A DNA stretch of 64,000 nucleotides from Massospora cicadina (taxonomy: Eukaryota; Entomophthoromycota; Entomophthoromycetes; Entomophthorales; Entomophthoraceae): contig JAKSZP010009267.1 of the NCBI GenBank assembly GCA_022478985.1, positions 124,001 through 188,000 of the forward strand. The letters run 5' to 3'. Made by a program: the position numbers and the translations under genes. Under the pieces are notes generated by a model. The model was not told where the DNA came from and did no database searches. It was given only the letters and a program-made list of their open reading frames with translations. Shown piece by piece: positions 38,701-49,889 of the stretch; the stretch's first letter is position 1, and each line of letters opens with the position of its first letter.

Positions 38701-39409
38701 GGTAAGTGGTATGTTATCGAGACCAGTTGGTGGTCGGAGAATTCCATTTTCGTTGTTTTGAAGTGGGAGATTTGGGGTTACAATTTCACCGGCATTAGAA
38801 TAAGGTCAATGCGGGTCATGGACCTTAATTGGCCGTTGTGAACGTGGGGATACATCATGTTTTCGAGCAGTGGGGCATGTTGCGGCAGCGCATCCATTAA
38901 CCTAAGGGTGGCTTTTAGAACGCGTAGTTCTACATGACCCTGTGGGGCATGGGGTGATGGCAGCCACTGGTCCGTTGGTGAGGTTAGCCAACAGTTCATG
39001 TCGCCAACTAGAAAAGAATCAGGGGGTAGTGGGAGGGATTTGACTGATGAGAAAAATTCCCGACGCTCATGTGCACCATTTGGGGCATAAATGTTGACAA
39101 TTATGTGCTCAACATTGGCCCACGAGAAGGTGACAATGAGCACTCGGCCATTTAGGAATATTTCTGAGATATGAATTTGAAAAAATTGTTTTTCTGAATT
39201 AGCACCCCACAGTGCTTCGACCAAAAGGATAGGGATGGTAGGAGCATTGTTTTCCAAGATTCCTCAGAACCTCATGGACAGTGGGACTCCTGGATGGCCA
39301 GGATATTCACAGGTAAATTGTTTTGTAAAAAACTCAGTTTCCTAGCCTGGGACGTGGAGGCCTTGAGTCCAGCAATATTCAGCATCCCTAGAGTGAAGGT
39401 TTCCCCCAT
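35706..39409 (-). pseudogene. LINE copy 1 ORF2: endonuclease-reverse transcriptase
   Basis: Starts near ATG 39409 (MGETFTLGMLNIAGL). The AP-endonuclease domain carries ILAIQESH, then a TGA near 39273, NIYAPNG, VGDMNCWL and RIDLIL, down to 38778. RT: LFKKGDMLDLANWRPISLT (37880), FLDQQKAYDRVNW (about 37640), QRGLRQGDPLSPLLYNF (37475) and the catalytic F-V-D-D (37370; most LINEs have FADD). A TAA near 37740 and frame changes near 37560 break it. The C-terminal zinc region is at about 36240 (CVVCGQYGTLFHLLEKC). The frame ends at 35706. It would nick target DNA and copy the RNA there. Confidence 0.88.
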
Positions 39410-40825
39410 CGCAACTTAGGTGTGAGGGGTGGGCCCTGGGCCCACCAGCCTCTTCCAGGTCCCCACGGGCTTTCACAGCAGTGTGGGTGTTAGCAGCAAC
39501 GCTATTGGGGTTTTTGTTAATTTTTGCGGAAAGAGTCGCATTGGCTTTGGCCTTCACTTTTTGTTTTCCCAACGTTGGATGAATTTTTTGCGGTGCGGAT
39601 AAGTTCAGTGCACTGTCAAGCGGGGCAAAAAAAATTTCAGTTGGGTTAGGTCCCAAGTCAGTTTTGACTGGAGCTTGGGTGCAGCGATTGGGTGAGATCA
39701 AATCTCCCATCGGATCCTCAGATTGAGTGGCCCACTCAGCATAGGCCTCCCAATCTGATTGGGTAATAGATTCCTGAGTTGCTTCCGCCGCGAAGGTCTC
39801 CATGTCCTCCTGGCGTTGTGAGTGTGGGATGGTGGTGGTGGCCTTGGTCGCTTCCTTGGCCGCGGCCCTATGGGCCTGCTTAGCTTTTTTTTCCGCTCCT
39901 GCGGGGAGATGGGCTTTACCAATAGGTAGCAGCCTTGTGCTCCCCATGGGAAAGCCTCCTTAGTGCTTGTGGTTGATTCATAGTGCGCCTCTCCATTGGC
40001 CATGGTGGCGAGGGGTGCTCTTGGAATGTGACGCCCTCCTTGATGGGGCATGCATGTGCCTTATGGCTGAATGCATCACAGTGGGTGCAAATGGGGGCGC
40101 GCTGTCCACGGTTACCCAGAATGGGTAGGTGGTGTGCCCTGCGATGTCAATAAAGGTGGAGTGTGGGATCTGGGTTAGGTCCTTTGCGATCTCCTCAGTT
40201 GGGGTCAGAACTGCAATTGCTTTGCCGGTGCACAGGTGTGGCATCAGCATAAAATGTTGCACTTTGAAAGATTGTATTTCGCCATATATGGTGAGACCAT
40301 ATTTCAGGTGTTGCTCCAAAATGTCACATTTTACTGTAGTAGGCAAAAAGTCAAACGTGAGGAAAATTTGGTTTGATTTTGTCCATCTGGTGCATTTGGT
40401 TTTGATGACCCGTTGCCCTTTGGGGAGGTCGACCACTATGCGCACCACTGCAGCCTCATCTGCTGCTATTTTTCTTTCAAAACCTAGGTCCAGCCAACCG
40501 CGCGACATGGAGTGAGGTGCAATGTACACCGCGGTCGGGAAAATTTTGTGTACATCTTCACAAAATTTTTCCCATAAGGCCATATTTTGGATGTCCAGAT
40601 ACACACGGACTCCAAATTCCACCGATAAAAGTGGCTGGGAGTGTGGCGTGTTGATGTACTGGTTGCATCATGCTTGCCACATGAGTATCTCTGTGGAAAT
40701 TGTGACCGCCAGTTTTTTAGATTTTTTTCTATTCCGCTGGATTCTCCGGGGCGTTTTTGAACGTTAGAGGCCGCGGGCCTTCCGCCTGCTCCTCTTGCCT
40801 TGCTTGCCCAACTGCTCCCAGACAT
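39342..40825 (-). pseudogene. LINE copy 1 ORF1: nucleic-acid-binding protein
   Basis: ATG 40825 opens MSGSSWASKARGAGG; the frame shifts near 40670 into a 214-residue frame (40622-39978) with EFGVRVYLDIQNMALWEKF and a central fold (VIKTKCTRWTKSNQIFLTFD). A CCHC knuckle, CTHCDAFSHKAHAC, lies at about 40090-40050 but in the next frame, after a run of five C near 40098, where one extra base explains the shift. The remainder (39947-39342) is an Ala/Lys-rich tail. ORF1 proteins coat LINE RNA. The shifts may be real mutations or sequencing errors in homopolymers. Confidence 0.8.
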
Positions 40826-40917
40826 GGGCGCAGACTAATCCCCTCTATTAGATTATCAAACTAGAAGTAGTCTTGAATTGGATGGGTTGCAAAAGTGTTT
40901 GCAACGAGAAAGAAAAG

Positions 40918-40937
40918 TTTACTTAAGGACTTTTCTT
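40918..40937. repeat. LINE target-site duplication, right copy
   Basis: Identical 20 bases to 35630-35649; fixes the 5' end of the LINE at 40917. Confidence 0.95.
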
Positions 40938-41416
40938 AATTCATTTAAGATTTCTCTAAAAACCCTAAATAACACAAAGTTGACTTGAAGTAATTTATCT
41001 TTTAGGAGTCCTAATAATTTTAGAGGGTAACTTTAATTAAGTGTGGGGGGTATCAAGAGCCTATGTAACCACACAAATCTTTAAGGTGAGCTAGCAAGTT
41101 GTATAACAAGTTAATAAGGCATAAATCCCAATGTTAGCAAGGTGGAAGTTTCAGGAATGAATCTTAGATGTTAAGTGATAATCTCATAGAGGTGAACATA
41201 AAAACAGAGCGGATAACTCCTTGATGGAGCCAGCAGTCTGGACAGAAACAGGGATCATGAAAAACACAAAAAATAAATATAAATATCATTTTTCCACAAA
41301 AGTCTACTAGAAAAAAATCAATGAAAAGTTGAGTGACAATGATGGTATCTGAAATGTTTATTGTATTAATACTGATACATCTATGGAGCTAATAAGTTAT
41401 TAAGGATGAGGCATGG
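40938..41416. other. Spacer between the LINE and element D
   Basis: AT-rich, no gene seen. It ends in CATGG directly before the 3' LTR of D. Read on the minus strand this is CCATG following the LTR. Confidence 0.5.
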
Positions 41417-42564
41417 TGTAAAAATTTACTCCGTTGGGTTGATTATTGGTGTCAACTCTAGTAATCTTTCTACTGCACAAGTTCAATTTCCTCATGCACC
41501 TCGCGTTGTAAGAATATATAATTTGATAATAGTATGATGACTATTATCCATAGTTGAGTTAGAATTATATTCAGGCCCAACGCTTTGGCCGGTATTTCCG
41601 ATTAATACTTGATATTGTACTTGCAGGGATTCATTCCCTGTAATCCTGTCCTCTCAATCTTCATTAAGATCCTCTGATGGCAGTCTCCTTTGGCCCAACA
41701 CACAGTTGGCAGCAATCCCTTAGCCGTGGTTCCCTTCATCTCTAGATCCCCACTTGGATCTCTACTCTTCTCTGAGAGTCTACCAATTATTGCCTTCTGC
41801 AATAGTATCCTTGAGGTGGAATCTTCATGCTAGATGCCGATAGTCTAACTATTACTGAATCTACAATAAAACTTATAATGTTCTAAAGTAGTAATGTATA
41901 AGTGTATATGTGTTTTTAACTATCCTTTATTGGAGTGAATCCTAGGGAATTTATAGGGGATTCAGCCATCTAACCCTCAGTTGACACCTCTTCAATGAAA
42001 TGGCAGCTGTTGCCATTGAATCGCCCTTCCTCATCTCAGCAGCGATGGTCTTCCCCATCCTGGCTAGGATCCTGACATTGGACATCCTTGAGACCTCAAA
42101 CGGAAAGAGTCAGAAATGTGTCCCTAACATTTTCCTCTCAATCCAAGCAAATCAACCATAGTTGGCTAGCAACCTGCTTAGGTAATGTGACTTTTTACCC
42201 ATTACGGCAGGTCACTTCACCAACCAATCAATTCACTAGTCGCAGGCGGCATCACTCGCCTCACAACTCATTAAACATTCCCAATCATTCAGTGATGAAA
42301 CCCAACCAATCCCAATTGGTACACCTGATAGTTAATCACTATCAGATGCCCCTATTTCGTCAGCCGCTCCACCTGATGAGACATTAGGTATTCATCCAGA
42401 TTGATCCCCGACGGATACAACCAGACAATATCCTAAAATCCTCCAATCATAGTTCCTCCAAAATTTGGGTTAATTGATTTCCAATTCACTTTGCTTTAGG
42501 GAATTTTTCCCCTAGCAATACCAGGTAATCTAGCAGGCTGGGAATATGGGCAAAAATCCCAACA
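41417..42564 (-). repeat. 3' LTR of element D
   Basis: 1148 bp, TGTAAAAATTTACTCC to CCCAACA on the plus strand. Nearly identical to the reverse complement of the 3' LTR of C (33434-34582). The encoded chance frames are the same residue for residue over 66 codons (41602-41802 against 34196-34396). Confidence 0.92.
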
Positions 42565-43108
42565 CATCCCCCTCTTGCCTAGATTTCCAGCGAAAAAAGG
42601 ACTGGGCATGGAAACACAACTTTGGACACCTGGTCATATACTTCATTGGTTCAAGCAGAGTACACTTATCAATACTCAAAACTGCTCAGGATGACCTTCA
42701 GCATATGGCATTCCTCCTCTTCCTCCTTGCTACCACCTACTCAGAGCGCGGTCCTCATGACCTCTTGTCATGCTGGGCTGATTGATTTACTTGTGACGAT
42801 ATTTTTCCCAGGATCCAGTTTTCCCCCATGAGGGTATATGACCCGCTGTCATATTCAGGTTTCTTGGTCTGGCGTCCTCAAATTTCTAATTCTCTCCTTG
42901 TCCTAGACAGGAGACTCTTGCCATCAATGTTTGTTTTGTGGCTTGATTAAGAATACTTAATTATGTTCACCTTTATTATTTCACTCATAACCTTTTGGCT
43001 GTAAGTCCTTCTTAATCACTCCCTTAGAAAGCTTATTTTATTAATTTTATGAAATTAATTTCCTGAAATTAGAGCCTAATGGATTGTATAGTGCATAATG
43101 TCAACTTC

Positions 43109-43116
43109 TATATAAG
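43109..43116 (+). promoter_or_regulatory. TATA box of the antisense frame in element D
   Basis: TATATAAG, 29 bases before the ATG at 43146; same position as in B and C. Confidence 0.55.
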
Positions 43117-43145
43117 TCTAACATCCCCCCTCTAGTCCTGCTCAT

Positions 43146-44185
43146 ATGTCAAACTCAGAATCTCGTTATCAGCAACTTCTGAACAGTCTTTCAGATTCAG
43201 ACCTCCGCCTCTTCCAGCGGATGAGTCAGGATGCTTGGTGGAACTTCTTCTATAGTCCTTCCAGGACTCATACGCCTAGTCTGGTGCAAGGGGCTAGTCC
43301 TTCTGTTGAGTTACCGGAAATGATATCCATCCACCAAAACCAGGCGTGGCATCTTTTCAAATAACTCTCAGCTGACTCTTCCCTTACAGTCAATCCCCAA
43401 GTTGGACTTCAAAACCCTTCTGGATTTGGCTCCTTTCACTGAGGCTCCAAACATCATCATTGATGCTCCAGAGGTTATGCTGACTGCTTTAGATCTTTCG
43501 TTTCTGGCCAGGTCAGATTTTCTCCCTGAGTTCCTCTTTCAGCTCGGTCAATTTTACCGACCCGCGGTGCTAGTTTTTGAGCTTTCAATCAGTAACAGCA
43601 TTCATTCTGAGCTCCCCTATGCTGAACTTCGAGCACAAGTCACTGAGGCATTGTCATTAGCACTGAATCCCTCAGATCTTGCAACCTTCTGGATTAGGAT
43701 ACTGCCACTTATGCTCTCCACTTTGCCAGCCAATTTTTTTGAAGTTGGTTGATGAAGCTTCCAGCCTCGCCTGAATTTCATTTGTCATTCAGCTTCAGCT
43801 TCTGTGAAGCCTGTAGTCATTTTTACAGGATGCAATTTGTTCTTTGCATGACTACCTCTTCTATGGAGCTTACCATCACTATCTTCCATTGATGGCACTA
43901 ATTGGGGGTATGATTTGACAACCTCTCTTGAGTATTCCTTTTTCACTGCCAGCTCACATGTCCAGTGTTCTTGATGAGGCCCATCGGCAGGCACATAAGA
44001 CAAATCTTCCAGTACCAGTGCCTTATCAGGATTACTCAGGGTTATTCGCCAATTGCCTCTTCCTTTATTGCTGTTTTCCACCCTACTCTGGGGTTTTGCA
44101 ATTGGCATCTTCCAACATATCCATTTCCCTTCCCCTAGTCGCGTTTTCTCAGGGCTTGGCGTCAGCTCAACAAATGTGGTTTTGA
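43146..44185 (+). pseudogene. Antisense accessory frame of element D (unknown protein)
   Basis: Starts MSNSESRYQQLLNSLSDSD and is open to 43364. One base is then lost relative to C near 43330, and the frame resumes at 43402-43752 (FKTLLDLAPFTEAPNI, FLPEFLFQLGQFYRPAVLV, ending NFFEVG). The C-terminal block at 43928-44185 (AHMSSVLDEAHRQAH, LYCCFPPYSG, AQQMWF) is open. The three blocks correspond one to one to those in C and B. It ends about 390 bp from the pol stop, convergent to it. Product unknown. Confidence 0.62.
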
Positions 44186-44404
44186 GTAGGACTCGCCCTT
44201 GCAAGTGTTATATTGCATATTGATTTTAATGGCTATTTCATTCTACCGCAATCCATCCTCCCTCCCCCAAGAGGTGACATAGGCGGAATCATCCCCGCAC
44301 TGAGGACAATCAATAAAAAATAAAAATTTATAAACATATCAGCTCTCTCTTTTTTCCAATATCTTTTATCATTTTTTTTTATTTTTATTTCCCTTTTTTT
44401 TTCT

Positions 44405-44600
44405 ATGGGACTTGACCTTGTTTCAGTTCAGAGGTCCATCTTTCCCCCAAACTGGATCCTGGGCACTTAAGCCTACCAGTTTTCTATGGTTCAGCGGTCC
44501 TTTTTTCAGACTTAACCATCTAGATTGGTTCAGAGGTCCTTTTTTCAGACTTGACCTAATCATTAGGACATGACCAACTTAATGGTTCATTGGTCCTTTG
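44405..44600 (-). repeat. Four-fold GGACC-NN-TGAACCA motif region of element D
   Basis: Four motif copies in the same order as in C, one overlapping the pol stop (44581-44579). Confidence 0.75.
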
Positions 44601-47258
44601 AGAACTCTTTTTTTATTTTTTTTCTTTGATCCACCACTTTAAATACTTAACGTGGACTCGTTTTACTACTCTTCCATCCAAGAGATTCTTGATGGAATAA
44701 GCATCAGTCACCATCTTGGTGATTACTTTGAATGGACCTACCATGATTCATCCAACTTGTTTCTTCATCCAAAACCATGCGTATTGCAAAAGGGACTCTT
44801 TCTCCTATTTGATATTCTTCTAATGGTGGTCAGTTCTTATCATCATCAATTTCGCTCATATCCTTTTCTTTAAGGTACTATCAAATGCTTGTGATTGCAT
44901 ATCAATCAGGATGCTCATCAGTCAGTTCAGACATTGTTTGGTACTCATCCCCAACATAGGTTCTACTACCAAAATATAATATTAGTGGTAACGCGGCCTT
45001 CCTCCCGTAAAGTAATTCAAATGGCATCTTTCCTGTTGCCGTATGATGACTGATGTTGTAGGCGAATGTCACCAAACTCAGGTACGTTCCTCACACAAAA
45101 GTGCTCCCTGCGACTAGCTTCCTCAGCGTCGCGGCCAGCATCCCATTGACCCATTCTACCAGTCCGTTCATCTCCAGCTGGTATGGTACTGACATGACTC
45201 CCCAGATCCCCATATTTTGTTTAGCCTCAGGATCACATGGGATGTGAAGTTGGTCCCATTATCGCTCAGTATAACTTGTGGACACCCATGCCAGCATACT
45301 ACTTGATCCAGGATGAATCTTGCAGTACTGGTAGCGTCAACTTTGGTTAATGCTTTCATTTTGATCCATCTCATCAGATAATCGATGGCTACTATGATGT
45401 ATTTCATTCCTCCTGTACTCATTGCCAACAGCCCCATCACGTCAATAGACACTGTGTGCCATGCAAATCCAGGTTGGACCAGTCAGTATCCAGTTGTATT
45501 ATTGTGTGGTTTATGCAGTTGACATTCCATGCAACAAGCTAGATGGTCCACAACATCATAATTAATTGATTCCCAGTAATAACACTGGCGAATATGGTTG
45601 GTCGTTTTTCTCAGGCCTCCATGCCTGACAACCTTATGAGCAGCTTGAATGATCGCTGCTTTATTATAGTTTTAGAAATAATAGCCATTTCCCATTTATC
45701 ATCTTGAATACTTGTCCATCTATGATCTCGGTGTTTTCCATCACTTTTTGAAGTGCACCTTGGATTTCTCGAGGCTCATCCTCAATTCTTCCTTTGACCA
45801 TTCTCTGGAATAGCTCATCCGCCTGCAGATATACCAACTGGAACATTGGTAACCACGATAAGCCATCCACATTCTGGTGAGAAGCCCCTGCTCGGTGGAC
45901 TATCTCATAATCATAAGCTTGAAGCTTGAGTGCCCATTGGGCCAGTCATCCTTCATGTTCCCGCAGATTGTGCAGCCAACGCAACGAAGCGTGGTCCATT
46001 ACCACCTTAAAGTGTGTTCCATGGACATACACCCAAAACTGTATACAGGCATAAATGACTGCAAGGCATTCACACTCAGTTACGGTGTAATTACTCTCCA
46101 CGGCAGAGAGTGTTTGGCTCACATACGCCACCGGATGTTCATCCCCCAAGTTCATCTACTTGGCTCAGTACAGCGCCAATCGCCATCAACAAAGCAACAG
46201 TTTGAATGATAAACTCCTAATCAAAATTTGGATATTTCAGAATTGGCGAATTTATCAGGTACTGGCGTAATTCATCAAAAGAGTCCTGGGCCTCTTCATT
46301 CCATACAAATCCTTTTTTAAGATCTTTAATAAATGAAATAAAGGCTCAGCTATTTGGTCAAAGTCCCAAATAATTCTTCTATAATATCTGACCATCCCAA
46401 GGAATACTTGGATGTCTTGGACACTCTTCAGCACAGCCATCTGTTCAATAGCTGCTATCTTTTGGGGTAGCGACTGCAATCCATTTGTGTTGACCACAAA
46501 TCCCAGGTATTTAAGCTCCTTCTTGAAGAAGTGGCACTTCTGTGGCTTGACTTCAGGTTAGCCATAGACAGTCTCTTAAACACTTCCTCCAAGTGCTGAA
46601 GGTGATCAGTAAACGTTCTACTGAACACATTGATATTATCCAGATATACCAGGACACACAATAACTTCAGGCCGCTTAATACCGCGTCCATGGCCCTCTG
46701 GAACGTCGCGGGCGCATTACAAAGACCCTGGGGCATCCTAGTCAGCTGGTATAACCCCTGTGCGGTGATAATAGCACATTTTTCCTGGTCTTCTGCTGGC
46801 AAGTCGATCTGCCAGTATCCCAAGATTAGGTCCATCATGGAGAAATACTTTGCTTCTCCTAATTGGTCCAGTGCATCATCAATCCTTGGTAGGGGATATG
46901 AATCCTTCCAGTTTAATCCCTCTTTCTTCTTTACAATCAAAATTGGGCTTGCCCTGGGACTTGATGACGGAACTAGAAGCCCATGCTTTACTAGTTTGCT
47001 GATCTCATCTTCTACTATCGCTTTGGCGGCTTTTGATCTTTGGATTGGTCTTATTCTTATCAGTAAATTTTCTTTGGTGTCAACTTTGTGATTTACGCCT
47101 TGCGCACATCCCAATTTATGATCATCCTGAGCATATACTTCCCAATATCTCTCAAATAATTCGAGCATCTCCTCCTTCTGCCCTTCCAACAGATCTGTGA
47201 GCTGCTCTTGATCAACTAATAAGTTGATGCTTTTGGCTGCTCCAGCTGGTAATCCCAT
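44579..47258 (-). pseudogene. Gypsy pol of element D, RT to integrase, with an RT deletion
   Basis: A 267-residue frame (47258-46455) covers the pre-RT linker and most of RT. Relative to C it lacks 13 residues between GLNW and KDSYPLP, i.e. the VVIDYWRL block that helps bind the nucleotide, removed in frame. MPQGLCNAPATFQRAMD remains and the catalytic box reads YLDN instead of YLDD. A frameshift near 46555 follows. RNase H lies at 46209-45880 (VAYVSQTLSAVESNYT, HASLRWLHNL) and integrase at about 45660-44640 with SIDVMGLLAMSTGG and the intact ILSDNGTNFTSH box. Both the deletion and the D-to-N change would kill RT. Confidence 0.85.
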
Positions 47259-47520
47259 TTTATTGAGAGACCCTAAATTTTATAATCGTCTCAATTTGTC
47301 CTGATCAGCAGATTTCCCCATTATTGACCTTGCAATTCACTTCATGTGTATCCCAATTTCTGGTCATTTTTGGGCGAATTTTCTCGATTTTTTTCAATAA
47401 TTCGATCATCTCCTCTTGCTGGCCTTCCAACAGATCAGCGAGTTGCTCTTAATCAACCAATAGTTGATACTTTTTGGCTACCCTGGCCAATAATTTCATC
47501 TCATTGAGGGTGGAATTTCC
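47080..47520 (-). repeat. Tandem duplication of the pre-RT linker in element D
   Basis: The linker at about 47080-47290 recurs, diverged, at 47320-47520: both contain the CATCTCCTC, GCCTTCCAACAGATC and AATCCCAT/AATTTCAT landmarks in the same order. Other copies have it once. The two copies differ strongly, so the second probably came from another element. Confidence 0.6.
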
Positions 47521-48745
47521 TCCATTCAGCTGTCAGGATTTCTTGTCATTCTTAGGTCTGAACTCATAGACCATAAAATTGATATTTTAATATTTTATAC
47601 ATTTTTTTGTATTTTTCTTTTGCAATGGGACTTGCAACCTACAAAAGGCTCAGAGGTCCTTCCTTTCCCTTCATCTTAACTGGGTCCTGGGTACTTAAAC
47701 CTACCAGTTATCATGGTTCAAAATTTTATCCTCTTAAGATTTAACCAACCATTTGGTTCAGTGGTCCCCTTCTGGGACTTGACCAAAATCTCAGGACATA
47801 ACCATTTAATGGTTCAGAGGTCCTCTGGGGACATTGCAATTGTTTTCTCTTAGGCTCAATACTACCAATTAGTATTAACCTTTCTCCCTATATGATCAGC
47901 AACGCTGTCTTCTCATGTATAGGCCATACTTGCCGACTTTGGGCAGTTCTCCTGAATTAGGCCTTTGATCCTGACTGGAAATTCGTCCATCAGGCCCTAA
48001 TTTCATCTCTTAATCAGCAAGCTGATGCTTCTTGGATCTTTGTATCTCATCAGCCAACAGTTTCGTCTGATTGTCCAGCTCGTTTTTTTCTCCTAAAAAC
48101 GATTTTCAGCCTTCATGGCTATCCTTAATTACACAGGTCATTATGGCATCGTTAGCTTCATCAATGTCTCTGGAATTGATGAACTCATCTCCAGCAACTT
48201 CTGACCAGTGATTGAGTGTTATTAAATCAAATAATTTCCTCCACTATCTTGGATCAATCATTTCCTCTTTTGACTTCATCTCTTCATTGGTATGGCAATC
48301 CAGTTCTCCGGATTGATTGCTTCTTATTTTGTCCAATGCCTCATCTAAACACTCTCTCCTCAGGACTATTTAAAGCGGGTCCAATTTCAACCTGAGTTGA
48401 TCCTGCTGTTCCTTAGGACTATCTACAGTGGGCACAATTCCAACCCAAATTGGCCCTGCTGATACTCTTCATCTCAAGTAGATGTCTGGTGTAACTGGTT
48501 TTCTTGCAGCACTAGATTGTTCCATATCTAGGCTGCAAGTCCTTTTCCCTGAACTTGAGTATCTTCATTTTGCTTCACTCGGAGCTCCACTGCTGAGCTG
48601 GGTGAATGCCACTAAAGGTGATCCTCTTCACATTCCACCTTCATTACTTCCTTCAGTAACTTATCTCCAAAATTGGAAACATCTTCTTTATATGACATTC
48701 TGGATAAATTCTTCTACTCAACTACCCTTGTAGTGAGCACCAACT
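47521..48745 (-). other. Chimeric 5' region of element D replacing gag and protease
   Basis: Next to the primer site the first codons of gag are recognisable (ATGTCATATAAAGAAG, about 48700), then the sequence jumps to a later gag piece (near 48640). About 700 bp follow without known motifs. At 47630-47840 there is a diverged copy of the GGACC-NN-TGAACCA region that normally lies after pol. The open frame at 48482-48733 (plus) is accidental. This shows at least one recombination inside the element. Confidence 0.65.
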
Positions 48746-49889
48746 TGTAAAAATTTACTCCGTTGGGTTGATATTGGAGGTCAACCCTAGTAATCTTTCT
48801 ACTGCACAAGTTCAATTTCCTCGTGCACCTTGCGTTGTAAGAATATATATAATTTAATAATAGTATGATGACCATTATCCATAGTTGAGTTAGAATTATA
48901 TTCAGACCCAACGCTTCAGCCAATATTTCCAATTAATACTTAATATTGTACTCATAGGGATTCATTTCCTGTAATCCTGTCCACTCAATATTCATTAAGA
49001 TCCTCTGATGACAGTCTCCTTTGGCCCAACACACAGTTGGCACCAATCTCTTAGCCGTGGTTCCCTTCATCTCTAGATCCCCGCTTGGATCTCTACTCTT
49101 CTCTGATAGTCTACCAATTATTGCCTTCTGCAATAATATCCTTGAGATGGAATCTTCACGCTAGATGCTGATAGTCTATTACTGAATCTATAATAAAACT
49201 AATAATGTTCTAAAGTAGTAATGTATAAGTGTATATGTGTTTTTAACTATCTTTTATTAGAGTGAATCCTAGGGAATTTATAGGGGATTTGGCTGTCTAA
49301 CCCTAAGTTGACACCTCTTTGATGAAACGGCAGCCATTGCCATTGAATCACCCATCCTTGTCTTAACAACGAAGGTCTTCCCCATTTTGGCTAGGATTCT
49401 GTCATTGGACATCCTTGAGACCTCAAACGGAAAGAGTCAGAAACTTGTCCCTAACGTTTTCCTCTCTATCCAAGCAAATCAACCATAATTGGCTAGCAAC
49501 TTGCTTAGGTAATGGGACTTTTTACCCATTATGGAAGGTCACTTCAACCAATCAATTCATTAGTTGCAGGCAGCATCACTCACCTTGCAACTCATTAAAT
49601 ATTCATAATCATTCAGTGATGAAACTTGACCAATCCCAATTGGTACACCTGATAGTTAATCACTATCAGATGCCCCTATTTCGTCAGCCGCTCCACATGA
49701 TGAGATATTAGGTATTCATCCATATTGATCCCTGATGGATATGACCAGACAAATATCCTAAAATCCCCCAAATGTAGTTCCTCCAAAATTCAGGTCAACC
49801 AATTTCCAATTCACTTCACTTTAGGGAATTTTTTCCCTAGCAATACCAGATAATCTAGCAGGCTGGAAATATGGGCAAAAATTCCAACA
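48746..49889 (-). repeat. 5' LTR of element D
   Basis: 1144 bp, TGTAAAAATTTACTCC to TTCCAACA on the plus strand. The primer site follows at 48742-48726. It is less like its own 3' LTR than that LTR is like the 3' LTR of C. Confidence 0.92.

Larger units (their letters stand above)
35650..40917 (-). mobile_element. Full-length LINE (non-LTR retrotransposon), copy 1
   Basis: 5268 bp on the minus strand between perfect 20-bp target duplications. In element order: about 90 bp of leader, ORF1 with a CCHC knuckle, ORF2 with endonuclease, RT and a C-terminal CCHC-type zinc region, then a tail of AAATT-like pentamers (35650-35664). Base composition is GC-richer, with many CpGs kept, in contrast to the gypsy elements. 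Together with the exact duplication this suggests a fairly recent insertion. Motif wording in RT resembles the L1-like fungal lineages more than Tad, but the clade is not certain. Frameshifts in both ORFs make it inactive as written. Confidence 0.93.
41417..49889 (-). mobile_element. Ty3/gypsy element D, rearranged and gag-less
   Basis: 8473 bp on the minus strand, LTR to LTR: 5' LTR 48746-49889, chimeric leader 47260-48745, RT to integrase 47258-44579, motif region, antisense frame 43146-44185, polypurine tract, 3' LTR 41417-42564. It lacks almost all of gag and the protease, so it could only have moved with proteins from relatives. Flanks do not match (CATGG left, TTCCC right). It lies inverted to element C around the LINE. 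Confidence 0.92.

Noticed and set aside
36554..40515. Long plus-strand frames inside both LINEs (for example 36807-37214, 40129-40515)
   Set aside because: They lie opposite ORF1 and ORF2, lack their own motifs and arise from the GC-richer coding sequence.
41602..41802. 66-residue frame repeated in all gypsy LTRs (also 34196-34396, 48933-49133, 25798-26112)
   Set aside because: It lies in the LTR itself and its repetition follows from LTR homology, with no sign of coding constraint; it is probably a chance frame.
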